57,500 nucleotides of DNA from Cristatella mucedo (taxonomy: Eukaryota; Bryozoa; Phylactolaemata; Cristatellidae). Location of the stretch: the NCBI GenBank assembly GCA_009760855.2, contig WPIO01000014.1:405001-462500 (forward strand), written 5' to 3'. The position numbers and the translations under genes are program-made. Below, piece after piece: positions 12,800 through 22,819 of this stretch. Numbering within the stretch: position 1 is the stretch's first letter; the number at the start of each line of letters is the position of its first letter. The notes below the pieces were generated by a model that was not told the DNA's origin, did no database searches, and saw only the letters and a program-made list of their open reading frames with translations.

Positions 12800-12981
12800 T
12801 GTTAATTGTGTGCGGGCAGTCGCGAACGGCTCAAGCAGATTCCGTTTTTAACGGAAACTCGGAACCGGACCCCCACGGCCAGCACGCTGGCATAGAGGCA
12901 GCTGCTGCAAGTGGGTCTACTGCTCTCGTCTCAGCATCTTCCACTGGGGTAGTCTGCCCTCGCGGTACAGCAGACCCAACA
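12800..12981 (-). repeat. 3' LTR of the 1.6-kb element
   Basis: Direct-repeat partner of 14226-14416, ending in TGTT/AACA inverted dinucleotide termini. Confidence 0.7.
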
Positions 12982-12993
12982 TCCTCGCTTCCC
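12982..12993 (-). other. Polypurine tract
   Basis: GGGAAGCGAGGA on the minus strand, directly adjoining the 3' LTR, the place and composition expected for plus-strand priming. Confidence 0.55.
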
Positions 12994-13141
12994 ATGAAAA
13001 GCCGACTGACCATCGGTCGGCTTCTGAAAGTATAGCCAAACAAGCGAGAAGCTCAATATAGCATGCAATGGCAAGTTAGAAAAAATCGCAAGACAGCGCG
13101 AATTTGTGTCAGGTACAAAAATGTCCTCACTAGCCAAGAGG

Positions 13142-14068
13142 CTACGTGACACCTGCTCGTAGAAGGCACACCAAACCACGGCCTTCGGTGACCAGCTGGA
13201 TGCGTGGGCCACCAGCTTTAAGCCACCGCTGTGGCGTAGGCAGCGCCCGTTTCCCACAACCGGAGAGTAGGTGCGTGCCTCCTCCCTCTGCCGCACGGGT
13301 TTTGGCGGTCTCCGTGGCCTTCGCGACTGCCTTTCCATCGCCCGTCTTAGTCATTGCACCGACCGGCATCGTGGTCGCAGCATAGACCGGTGTCGTAGTC
13401 GAAGCGCAGACCGACGTAGCAGCGCTCACCAGCGTAGCAGCACTATCCGGAGCAGCTTCGCTGGCCCGTGCAGCGCTAACCGTAGTCACAGCACTGACTG
13501 CCGTAGCACCTGGTGGCGTTTCAGGGCTTGTCATCGTTGAAGCGTTGACCGTCGTCGCAGTGGTCTCACTGCCTGTCGCCGGCGCTGTCTCGGTGACCTC
13601 CTCGGTGACCTCCTCGGTGACCTTCACCCCTGCTGTCCTTTCGCGGACTTTTGTGGTCGTCGTCTGGCAACGAGCAGTTTCGCTGACCGGCGTCTTTCGG
13701 GCCGCCACCTCGTGGGCCCGTGCCATCTTGTCCGTTTCCTTGTGGATCGTCGTTTCGTGGACCACTAGCACTTCGTGGGCAACAACCTCGGCCTCATCGA
13801 AAGCCGCCGACTCAGAGGCAGCCGATACTTTAAAGGCCACCGCCACAGGCTGCTCCTCCACTGTCGCCGCCACCTGCTGCCACTCAGAAGACATTGTGAC
13901 AGGCACTTGTGGCCCAGAAATTTTAGACATCAAAAAATGTGTCTCAGTACTCGAGTTAGTATCGAAGAACAGAAGCGGCCTGAGCAGGAATCTCCACCGC
14001 ATTTCTAGCAAGTGCCTCATGCACAGAGGCAGAGGATGGAGGAAGAATCTTCCTGACAAGTACCACAA
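13142..14068 (-). CDS. Thr/Ala-rich reading frame inside the LTR element
   Basis: A 308-residue frame on the minus strand. The N-terminal part is mixed, then from about residue 55 it becomes rich in Thr, Ala, Val and Glu with mucin-like short repeats (VTEEVTEEVTE, AATSV, STTTPV). It overlaps by about 110 bp a second minus-strand frame, 13956-14213 (85 residues), whose ATG sits in the putative primer-binding site region. No Gag, protease or RT motif is recognisable. It may be a degenerate Gag-like frame or a captured repeat sequence. The ORF length may simply reflect the repetitive GC-rich composition. Function unknown. Confidence 0.35.
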   Translation of the reverse strand: MWYLSGRFFLHPLPLCMRHLLEMRWRFLLRPLLFFDTNSSTETHFLMSKISGPQVPVTMSSEWQQVAATVEEQPVAVAFKVSAASESAAFDEAEVVAHEVLVVHETTIHKETDKMARAHEVAARKTPVSETARCQTTTTKVRERTAGVKVTEEVTEEVTETAPATGSETTATTVNASTMTSPETPPGATAVSAVTTVSAARASEAAPDSAATLVSAATSVCASTTTPVYAATTMPVGAMTKTGDGKAVAKATETAKTRAAEGGGTHLLSGCGKRALPTPQRWLKAGGPRIQLVTEGRGLVCLLRAGVT

Positions 14069-14207
14069 GGTACAGTAAGTCCGCCGGTTTAAGCGGAGCT
14101 ACCTCCAACTTTAGCATGGAATGCCCTTTAATCGGAAGGATACTTATCGACGCTGGTGGAGCTCTCGTATCAGATCCTGCCGGACTACAAGCAGCGTGTC
14201 CTTTAAA

Positions 14208-14224
14208 TCCCATCTACGTCACCA
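14208..14224 (-). other. Putative primer-binding site
   Basis: Minus strand TGGTGACGTAGATGGG, one base downstream of the 5' LTR. The TGG start complements a tRNA 3' CCA. The priming tRNA is not identified. Confidence 0.5.
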
Positions 14225-14225
14225 C

Positions 14226-14416
14226 TGTTAAGTTTGTGCGGGCAGTGGCGCGCAGATCAAGAGGGCTCATGCAGATGCCGTTTATTACGGAGACGCGGAA
14301 CCGGGCCGCACGGTCAGCACGCTAGCTTGGAAGCAGCTGCTGCAAGTGGGTCCGCTGTTGTCGCCTCAGCGGCTTCCGCCGGAGTAGTCCGCTGACGTGG
14401 TACAGCAGACCCAACA
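14226..14416 (-). repeat. 5' LTR of the 1.6-kb element
   Basis: Direct-repeat partner of 12800-12981. TG...CA ends; shares 'gcagctgctgcaagtgggtc' and 'cagcagacccaaca' with it. Confidence 0.7.
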
Positions 14417-14454
14417 TCAGCAATTTCATCGCGAATAAAAAACGAGACAATAGC

Positions 14455-15090
14455 CTTGAGTAGTTCAGCTGTTTCTCGAACCAGTCTCAAAGTCAATGGA
14501 GACCGTGCCTTTAGCTCTTATCTTACCAAAGCCTAGGGCTCACTTCTGGCTGACGTCCCGGCATTCCCTGACTCGACCACATCTAAAAAAAAATGCTAAA
14601 ACCCCTCCCGTTCCTCATAAAATTTTCTCATTGCAATTGAATTGTCCTTGTGCATAGGCTGAAATTGTGTCCTAAACACTAACCAAGTGACATGTTTCTT
14701 TTACAGCAGAGGCAGAGCTAGGATTTGCTCTGGGGGAAGACCAGCAAACTTTTTGTGTCAGGGATCAAGACCCGAAAGATTTTCGTATACGCTGGACTAG
14801 ATCCACAGTTAATACAAGCTATAGCGCAAAATCATAGCGTTATTAGACACGAACTGAGCGGCTGCTCAGCAAGTAGAATCAGGACATTATATCGTCGTTG
14901 GTGACGGCCGGGGCGTAGGAATAAGAGGCGTCCCAGGTCGCTAGCTCGCTGCGGGAAGGGGCAAACGCCTCTCTCTACCCCTGGCTCCGCCGCTGATTTA
15001 CAGCGCACGCAACGTGGCAAGAAAGAATTCTAGTTCTCTTAGGGTTATACACAAATTTTCTACTGTTATTATTGCCATTTTTACCTTAAT
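14455..15090 (+). mobile_element. LINE 3' end split by a hAT MITE
   Basis: Plus-strand remnant of the LINE C-terminus (gagaccgtgcctttagctct, then ccctgactcgaccacatcta), reaching the tail at ttcttttacag. The tail resumes after the MITE as gaaagaattctagttctctt and a TTATTATT end at about 15065. Confidence 0.75.
14707..14995. mobile_element. hAT-like MITE nested in LINE tail
   Basis: A 289-bp element. Its left end CAGAGGCAGAGCTAGG and its reverse-complemented right end CAGCGGCGGAGCCAGG form imperfect inverted repeats of hAT type. It is flanked by TTTTACAG (14699-14706) and ATTTACAG (14996-15003), an 8-bp duplication with one mismatch, the hAT target length. It has no coding capacity. Confidence 0.75.
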
Positions 15091-17230
15091 ATAATAAATC
15101 CAAGTCGTTGAATGTAGAGCAGTGTATTACAGAGCAACGGCTGGCTACGTCTGCACAGCACCAGCCGTAGCGTGCAGCTCGCTTGAAACTGTGACCAAAG
15201 CACACTTACGCAAGTATCGCTTGAAATGGGCTATTTATTTCGAGTAGATCATGCGTTACCGCACAGCCGGTTCTTACTAATTAGAATTTCAGAACCGCTT
15301 AAAACTACCGGCTCCGACATATTTATTCGGCCGATTTATTGGCCGCTCGTTTCGCGAGATAGCTCGTCTGGTGCGCAGCTGGCCTCGGCTGCTCTGCTCG
15401 AGCTGCTCTGAGTCGAACGCCGGACGAGCGCGCGACGAGCGCGGCGGCAGCAGTCGTTTTCGCACTAGCAACGTCCGCGCGCCAGAGCGCTAGGCCCGGC
15501 GCGAGCCAGCGGCGGCGGCGGCGGAGTCCCAAGCCGCCTTCGAAGTGCGTGGCGGCGGCGGCGCGCTGCAACGAATCGATCTGCTGCAGCAGCAGCGGAA
15601 ATGTGGAAAGCAGGCGGAGCTGCTGCACTCAGCTGAAAAGGTTTCCAACCGAGCGGGGGGGGGGGGTGAATGTCATGTCAGTCAGCTATGCGACGCCCGT
15701 TGGTGCGCCGCGCCGCCGTTCGCAATCCGGGGCGCTTTGCTCGCTCGATATTATTACCGCCGCCGATATATTTACAGCTAGAGATCAAGCCGAGGTCGAA
15801 ATTCTGGAGTGGCGGCTTTTTTTATTGACCTTAGTTTGCGAAAACTTGTCTCTGGCGAGGCGATGCCTCTATACGTCCGCGTGACTGCCGTTTTCGCAGA
15901 AGCTGAATACACTGGAGCAATTTCGTGTCGGTAGGCGTCGGCGGTGCGTCGTGCCGGTTTTCTCGAGTCCATCCGAAAGCGACAGCCGCGTTTCTGGTTT
16001 GTTTATATCGCGAAACTCCCGCGTGTCTTCGGAACAAAAGCACTAATGCACTTTATAGAAAGAACAGCTGCATAGTACGAATAGCCCAGGATTTCAGCGC
16101 GTCCGAAAGACAGCTGTGTGTGTCCGTTGACCTCTCCGCAACGTGCGGCGCGCTGGTTTTTTACGAAGCGCTCAGCATCGATTGCTAACGCGTCGCTGAT
16201 TGGCCAATCCACCATCAGGCGATCTTTGATCTGCGATTTATAATCTCTTTTATAATCGCGCTTCACCACTTTTTCCTGCCAAATCATAAAAGGACGTCGT
16301 CCGAGACCGCAGCGTCGTCCGTTCGTCCGGCTTCTGTGAGTTGGCATCAAAGCGCCGCCGCCTGTATTGGCTAGCCGCTTGGGAGCGGGTGGGGGCGGCG
16401 GCAGTCGGGGCCATTTGCGACCCATGTCGTTTCGCTGGAAGAGTGACTTCGCCTCGGATCGGGCGGAACATGAACTGCCCGGAAGGGTGTGGTAGCTCTC
16501 CCCACACCTCCCCTGCCGGTGCTCGCTCGAGCAAGAGTCGGCGGAAGAGCGGAGAGCGCGCCTCGTCGCGCGCTGGGTCGTAGCGGCGGCGGCGGCGGCG
16601 GCAGAGGCGCCGATGCTCGCGGCTTGCTCGCGAGCTTCGACGCGAGCGCACAGAAATGGCCAGCTTCGAGGTGTTTGCCCATGCGGTCTCTAACGTAAGA
16701 GCAAGTCTTGTATAAACACTACCTTTCCGACTCGACGACTGCACTTCAAATGTCGACAGCGGGAGGTAAACAATAGACGCCCGAGCTGACCCGCCCCCCA
16801 ACGGATTTCTCGCGTGTGAATTAAGAGGTCGCTCGCCCGCTCGCTCGGTGCGGCGGCGGCGCGAGAAGGGCGCTCACCGCCGCAACCACAAGCGCCGCAG
16901 CCAGGCTCGGTTCCGCTCCTGCTCTGCCACGGGCGGCGCGGACGCCGGCATGGACGCTGCGGCCGGTCACGGGTGCAGCCGCAGCCGCCGCAGCGGAGCG
17001 TCGTGCGCCGCCGCCGCCGCGCTCCGCTCCGTCGGCCGCCGCTAGGAGAAGCGGAGCGGCCACGGCGGCCGCCTTCGCGGCTGCCGTTGCGGAGAGTCTC
17101 GCTCGTTCAACTGGCTCCCAACAAGAGGTGGCGCGAGAGCCGCCACCGAGCCGCCGCCGCCGCCGCCGCCGCCGCCCCTCGGCGGACGGACCGCGGCGGC
17201 TGCCAGCAGGTGAGCGGCCTCTACTTCCGA

Positions 17231-18010
17231 ATGTCGTACGAGGCGCAGCGGGCAGCATTCGCCATCCGCGCAGAGCAGACTTGTCCTCCGCCCTCGTCCT
17301 GGCGACCTAACACCGTCGGCAGCGGCCAAACTGCATCTGCCGCCACCGCCGCTGGTGACGGCAGCGAATCGGGCGGCGACCGAAGCGACGCCGGCGGCGG
17401 CGAGGAGGAGGTGGACGACGACGAGACGGAGGAGGAGCCGACCGACTTGAGCAGTCCGCTCCCGGCGTTCACTGCCGCGATCACCGATCGGACGATCTCG
17501 CGATCGCCGCTCGACGGCGGCAGCAGGCTCTTGCCGGCAATAAGCGGCGTTCGCGGACGGCCGGAAGCGGAAGAGGCCGAAGCGGCAGCGAAAAGCGGCT
17601 GGTCCAGCTATGGAGCCGCTCAGCCGGAGCTAAGCCGCCGGCAGAATTGGCTTCTGGCGGGCGCAGCGCGCGGCGGCGGCGGTGGAGGCGAAGCTGCAGG
17701 ACTCGCTCGGCAGCGGCGCGACGGCGCCGCCGAAGACGAGGCTGCGAGCAGAAGCCACCGCAGGGCGCCGCCGCCTCGGCCGCAGCCGCCGCCTCGGGCG
17801 CTCGCTCCGCTCGCTGGAGCCTTGCGGCGACAGCCGACGACGCTGTTCGAGACGACGCCGCGCGACTACGACAGCCGCTACCGCGCGATGGCTCTGCGCG
17901 CGCTCAACAGCCCGCACTCGTCCGAGGACGAGTTCCAAATGGGCCAGATCAGAGCGGCGGCTGTGCGGAAGTGCTTACCCTGGCTGCAGGACGCCTTCAT
18001 TACCAACTGA
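17231..18010 (+). CDS. Hypothetical acidic, Ala/Arg-rich protein with PTDLS motif
   Basis: A 259-residue frame starting MSYEAQRAAF. Residues about 50-72 are Gly/Asp/Glu-rich, followed directly by EEEPTDLSSPLPAF. PTDLS fits the PxDLS consensus for recruiting the CtBP co-repressor. A low-complexity Ala/Arg/Pro centre follows, and then a better-balanced C-terminus (TLFETTPRDYDSRYRAMALR and LPWLQDAFITN). Third codon positions are almost all G or C in this frame, which favours real coding. The frame stays open upstream to 16973, so the start is a choice: the first Met after the CAG|GTGAGC donor. Overlapping frames at 17647-18444 and 17682-18218 are longer than chance in AT-rich DNA but ordinary here. 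I do not recognise the family; a transcriptional regulator is an inference from the motif only. Confidence 0.45.
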   Translation: MSYEAQRAAFAIRAEQTCPPPSSWRPNTVGSGQTASAATAAGDGSESGGDRSDAGGGEEEVDDDETEEEPTDLSSPLPAFTAAITDRTISRSPLDGGSRLLPAISGVRGRPEAEEAEAAAKSGWSSYGAAQPELSRRQNWLLAGAARGGGGGGEAAGLARQRRDGAAEDEAASRSHRRAPPPRPQPPPRALAPLAGALRRQPTTLFETTPRDYDSRYRAMALRALNSPHSSEDEFQMGQIRAAAVRKCLPWLQDAFITN

Positions 18011-19274
18011 ACCTCTCAGCGGTTGTGATGGCGGCGACGAAGGAGGAGCAGAAGGAGGAGCAGGAGAAACAGGAAAAGCGCAAGAGAGAGTGCGTCCATC
18101 GACGCCGCACTCTGACGGATGCGGCGGCAGCGGCGGTGGTGGCGTGCCGCCATTGCTCGCCGCGCGCGCGCTGGCTGTTGCCCTTTTCGAGAGGTTTCGC
18201 GGGCGCGCTCCGAGGTAGTGCCTCGTCTCGAGAGGGCCATTTCGAGGGCTACCCTGCGTTTGCTCACCACCCCTCTCCCGCCGCCGCGACGCTCAGGCAG
18301 CGCACGAACGCCGCCGCGGACCGGTGCTTCGACGGTGCTCTCGCACGCGCGCGCACGCCGACGAGCTCCGGTGGCGCGTGCGTCTCGATGCATCCAGCAG
18401 AGAGCAGAGCGATGCCATTCCGCTCGACTATGTTTCTACTTTGACAAGCCTGGCGCGCAGCGGCGAGCGCTCGATTGATTTCTTTTGTCCGACTCTGCGA
18501 CCGCAGCGGAGGCACGAAAAGGTCGTCACTGCCGCTCCTGAATAGCGGCCATTGTGCAAGCGAGCAATCCACAGCGCGCTAATGGGTTATGCAAACTCGG
18601 CTGCGATCGCCGCGCGGAGAGAACGACGACCGACGACGGCGGCGAAAGCTGCGGCACACACCTGAGCGTCCGCACTCCGCAGCGGCGAGCCGCCGCGCGC
18701 CGGACGTCGTGCCGCCGTCCGCCAGCGGCGTGGCGCTCGGGCGGCGACCGACCTGCGCGCACAAACGTTAGTCCGGACGTCCACCCGAAGGTGCTCCTCG
18801 GCCTTTCGCTAGACTCCGTATCGCGCGCGGAATTAAAGAGTCTTCCGAGAGCTCGAGCTAAGACTCGATATTTTCTCTCGAGGCAATAGTCTCAATGCTC
18901 AGTGCTGCGTTGAAGGGGCGACTTGGCCGCCGCATGTCGCTGTTTTTTCGCAGTTCCGGCATGCGTCTGTATCGGCGCAGCTCCCGATCCGCGAGATGGC
19001 GCGTGCAGAAAAGTCTCCGCGCCATAAAGCGACGAGTCAGAATGCGCCTACCGCGAACGGCTTGCGTTCGCAGCTGCCCCGCAGAAAGGCGCAGGAAGCC
19101 TCAACCTCGGAACGGCGCTCCGCCTTTGCCGCTCGCTGGTCCTTCTCGCGGCGTCGCCGCAGCAGCAGACCCAAGAGCGAAGCACGGGGCGGCGGCGGCG
19201 GTTGCAGCCGCCGCAGCGTGGGCAGCCGTCCGTGCGACGCCGCGGCCACGAATCGGTTAGATCGGTGCGGGCGG

Positions 19275-19407
19275 GGCGGATCGAGCGGAGTGGATCGAGC
19301 AGAGCGGAGCGGATCGAGCGGAGCGGAGCGGATCGAGCGGAGTGGAGCGGATCGAGCGGAGCGGAGCGGATCGAGCGGAGTGGAGCGGATCGAGCGGAGC
19401 GGATCGC
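19275..19407. repeat. 19-bp GC-rich minisatellite
   Basis: About six tandem units of GGATCGAGCGGAGYGGAGC (19 bp; two units shortened to 14 bp). A 19-bp period shifts the reading frame every unit, so the Ser/Arg/Glu-rich frames over it are not constrained coding sequence. Confidence 0.9.
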
Positions 19408-19449
19408 TAGGGGCGGAGAAGCGGAGCAGCTCGATTAGGAGCTGAAATG

Positions 19450-21330
19450 TGTGGGTCGCACTAGCTAGTAGGCGTCTGCAAGATTTGGCGAACGAAAAAG
19501 GATAGCCTGCGAAAATGATTGACAGGACAGGACGGTCGTACTAAGAGTTCGATGCGTGAGTTTCAGTACCGCTATCCTAGCGAAATGAATGAGTAAACCC
19601 CCGATTTGCCACTGGTTTATGGTGTCGGCCGCCTTTATTGAACAAGGTTGATGGCTCGAGTCCCGTAGCATATTTATAACACTTGAATATGGAATAAAGT
19701 TCTCTTATGGTTCTTTACAAATTAACTATATGTAAACGCATATATATATATATATATATATGCAGTCTTTTTATGTTCTCTATCTAGCCACTTCCTCTAT
19801 ATATTTTTGTATATATATATATAAATAAATATATATGTATATCTATATGGCTAAATAGAGAGCATAACAAGACAGCATAGAAAGTTCGTCACCAGACTTC
19901 CTCCGGCGATGATCAGCTAGTCTAGAAGCTGTGCTCCTGGAAGTAGGAAGTCGAAGCGGTGCCCTCAGGGATGCTCTCAATGGAAAAAGAAATGCAAAGA
20001 CCAAAATGTTTGTGCAAAAATCTTCTGATTAAAGTATGCAGTACGCAAGATTTACCGGAATTTACTTACCTATCAGATAATGCTTGAAAAGAGTTTGCAA
20101 GGCGAGGCGTAGAAAGAGCTCTGACCAGAGCTTGCACGGTTTATTTATCGAGAGCGTATAGAAACCCCGTTTTCCAGAATTTACGCAATCCAAGTGGGAG
20201 CTTACGACGCATTCGTCCTTTCAATGAAGCCATAGAAGGTCGTGCACAAGTTTTTGCTAATGGGGAGTTGGTGAAAGTGTGTGTGAATATGTGTGAAGTT
20301 AACGGTGTACAAATAGAAAAACCATAAAAGAAATGTGCTTCAAAAATAACAAGAATTGCCGTACAGAAAAGAGAGCTCAGAGAACCCGATGCCATTTAAT
20401 GCTCTTATATTCGTTGCGAATGTCACTACTCGGCTACTAGCCAGCCCATCAACATGTAGCGAAAGAACGTAAAATTTTGCTTTTGTTAAACAGTGTCTTC
20501 GCTATTTTTGGTAAAGCATGGGCAGTTCAGTTATCGGCAACACTCCTTCTCAAAAACTATTAGCCTAAAAAGATGCGTTTTTTTATGAATCGCGATGCAA
20601 CCAAATAAAACTATACTTGCCTTCTTAGGTTGGAACTATATGCTGTCAAGTGTCCTGAATTTCTTATGTTTTTGAAATTTTTTTGATCCAGGATAGCTAT
20701 GAAACATTTTCTTGCTTTCAGAATTCGGGATCCAAAGACCGCGACCTTGAAAATGCAAGTTCAGAGGTCAAACATGAAAGTCACTGTTGCACCGCGAGGT
20801 TGCTCACGCTTCAACTGCGAGCTCATTTCCAACCATTCTATACAGCCGTTCAGTCATCAAAGGCAACTTTTGGACACACACTATCAGAGCCCTCACGAGC
20901 CACTCGCGACAAAACCGTTCAGCTCTTAGGGACCACTATATGACCTCTCGGCCGCCGTCACGTGCGGCCTGCTGCTCCGAGGGCTATGCAACCGCATCGA
21001 GGAGCAAGGTGCCAAGATGGCTCCGAGCAATACTCTCGGCTCTAAGCAAATTCGAAGGTGCATCTTTTAGATAGCCAATCAATAACCTTGTATGGGTCCG
21101 TAGTGCGTCTATGAATGTTTTATATGCACTAAGCCAAAACTTGGCGTTAAAGTGTAGCGTCGTAATTGCTCGCAGCAAGTGTCAAGCAAAACAACGACTG
21201 ACTGCTGCATCTTTTGCTGTCAGAGTCTTTTTGGTCCACGATAGTTTGCAAAGTGCAGTCACTGAATCTCAGAGTGAATTTAATCTTGATTAATTGACAG
21301 AAGTCAGTCTAGTATCGGTTAATATGAAAC
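19450..21330. other. No recognised gene
   Basis: AT microsatellite at about 19738-19760 and AT-rich interrupted repeat to 19850. Short frames (for example 20141-20395 minus, 20683-20943 plus) match nothing I know. Confidence 0.4.
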
Positions 21331-21500
21331 CTGGGTCTTAGCCTGGGGGGGACACGATGTATTCACTTCATAACCCCCAGGTCAAGGGTTCACGCTCCAA
21401 AGCAGGCAAAGCCTCATTGCCCATTGCAAACCTGAAGTGGTAGCCGCAACGACTTTTCTACTCGTTCTATAAATGAGACCGTAGAATAAGCTAACTACTA
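21331..21500 (+). mobile_element. tRNA-headed SINE (family A)
   Basis: Head 'gggtcttagcctgggggg' and B-box 'caagggttcacgctccaaag', body with gcctcattgcccattgc, end 'aatgagaccgtagaataagc', parallel to the copies at 5.9, 41.2 and 49.9 kb. Confidence 0.6.
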
Positions 21501-22148
21501 GTTTAATTTCGCAAAGCAATTGCTATATGGGAAACGAGGTCGTACGAGTGGTGGTAAAGCCCGTACGAATGCAGTGCCGATGACCAGCACTTACCACTAA
21601 CGTGATATATAAAACAGCTAGAGCCGTTTTTAAGACGGTCTCATTGCTCTTAGCTAGCACCCGCTTTGCGCTCTAATAATTGCGACTATGCACGAGAACA
21701 TTCGAAATCTTTGCTGGCTTATTTGCTTTGTGGCGTTAATTACATTGCGAATTCAAAGCGGTGTGCGAAGCGCAGCTTGAACTTATTGCTGATACTCACG
21801 ATTGCAGAGCAGGGCAATTTAAAACGGCCGCCGCGTGCTTTCCGCTTAGAAAGCGCTACGAATAGCAATGAGAGAGTACGCAAATACGGAGAACGGCATT
21901 TCAGCAGATTTGCCAGCGATTAAAAGAAACGGGTCCAACCGCTTCAAAACGCGCATGGACGGAGTAGATGCAAGTCACTCATGGTTTTTTCCTGGGGAGC
22001 AACCGTGGCTCAGCCCAGGTCGACGAAGCCGGGTTAATCCAGGCTCGAAGCGCAGCAGCAGCAGCAGCAGCGAGCTCGGTAAGCTTGAGCAACCTTGCCC
22101 TCAGCCTTCGACCTGCTCCTACTCGCGCCGGCTACTCGTGCAGGTGCG

Positions 22149-22403
22149 ATGAAAAGGAGCGCGGAGCTACAGGAGGAGGAGCAGAGCGTGCGGACCGAGC
22201 GAGAGAGCTCCGCCGAGTGCTCGATCCACGTCGCCGGGCTTTCTTCCTCTCGCGCCGCTAGCCACTTCAGAAGCGGCCGCAGCTCCTTCGAGCAGGTGCT
22301 CGAACTCGGCGACCTCGCGGGGTCGCGGCGGCTTCGGCGAGTGCTGCGGCGCCGGGGGAAATTCTTCGCTGCCGCTGCAAGCGCGACGAAAGCCGCCAAA
22401 TAA
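22149..22403 (+). CDS. Weak candidate exon, 84 residues, stop inside LINE tail
   Basis: Open frame starting MKRSAELQEEEQSVRTER in GC-rich sequence, Ser/Arg/Glu-rich. Its stop codon is supplied by the TAA repeat of the adjoining LINE insertion. No homologue is recognised. It may be a chance frame in a CpG-rich block, or part of a larger exon using a donor such as CAG|GTGCTC near 22295. Confidence 0.2.
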   Translation: MKRSAELQEEEQSVRTERESSAECSIHVAGLSSSRAASHFRSGRSSFEQVLELGDLAGSRRLRRVLRRRGKFFAAAASATKAAK

Positions 22404-22672
22404 TAATAATAATGTAATAATAATAATTCACTTGATAAAGCGCCCTCAGAGAACTTAATCTCTCTCTAGGCGCTTTACATTTGTTGCAAAGTGAAATGCA
22501 ATTGAATGGTAAGTAAAATCATGCTTGAAAAAACAAACGAAATGAATAATATGGTTAGGGGTGACATGCACAGGGTCAGCATGCAAATGTGGTTAGTGGC
22601 AGCATGCGCAGTTTTAGCACGCATAAGCACATGAAGGACGAATCACAGGGACCCACTAAATGCTGTCAAATG
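22402..22672 (-). mobile_element. LINE 3' tail fragment
   Basis: TAA repeat and reverse-complement family tail, extending through the 'gggtcagcatgcaaatgtgg' segment to 'actaaatgctgtc'. Little diverged from the other copies. Confidence 0.85.
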
Positions 22673-22727
22673 GGGGGTGGCTCTTGTGCGTTGATTGAAT
22701 AGTGCTCAAGGGAATCGCGCGATCTTT

Positions 22728-22817
22728 GCCCTTTGCAGCAAATGTAAAGCGCCTAGAAAGAGATTCAGTTCTCTGAGGGCGCTTTATCAAGTGCATCATT
22801 ATTATTATTATTATTAT
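22728..22817 (+). mobile_element. LINE 3' tail fragment, inverted relative to its neighbour
   Basis: 'gcagcaaatgtaaagcgcct', then gaaagagattcagttctctg and gcgctttatcaagtgcatc with an ATT repeat. With 22402-22672 it forms an inverted repeat whose arms can pair over about 90 bp. Confidence 0.85.
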
Positions 22818-22819
22818 TG

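Larger units (their letters stand above)
12800..14416 (-). mobile_element. Non-autonomous LTR retrotransposon (about 1.6 kb)
   Basis: Two direct repeats of 182 and 191 bp (12800-12981 and 14226-14416) each have TGTT...AACA ends. Flanking pentamers CCAGC and TCAGC match at 4 of 5 positions, as for an aged target duplication. On the minus strand the 5' LTR starts TGTTGGGTCTGCTGTACC and is followed after one base by TGGTGACGTAGATGG, a primer-binding-site-like TGG start. A purine-rich GGGAAGCGAGGA directly precedes the 3' LTR. The interior has no reverse transcriptase or integrase, only overlapping frames, so mobilisation would need enzymes from elsewhere. The LTRs have clearly diverged, so the insertion is not recent. 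Confidence 0.75.
15350..19450. promoter_or_regulatory. CpG island / GC-rich block
   Basis: About 4 kb of strongly GC- and CpG-rich sequence with CGG/CCG runs (about 15510-15560, 16580-16605, 17150-17180), in sharp contrast to its flanks. Such blocks usually hold a promoter and first exons. Many overlapping frames in all six frames are composition artefacts; only 17231-18010 is taken as a plausible CDS. A consensus donor CAG|GTGAGC lies at 17209/17210, so part of the block may be a 5' exon. Confidence 0.7.

Noticed and set aside
13142-14068. Host mucin-like gene
   Set aside because: The frame is enclosed by the two LTRs, primer site and polypurine tract, so it is treated as part of the element.
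16250-16801. 183-residue minus-strand frame in the CpG island
   Set aside because: Arg/Ala/Ser-rich translation of GC-rich DNA with overlapping open frames on both strands. No domain or splice support.
17647-18444. Alternative plus-strand frame overlapping the 17231-18010 CDS
   Set aside because: Arg/Ala-rich out-of-frame reading; third-position composition favours the other frame.
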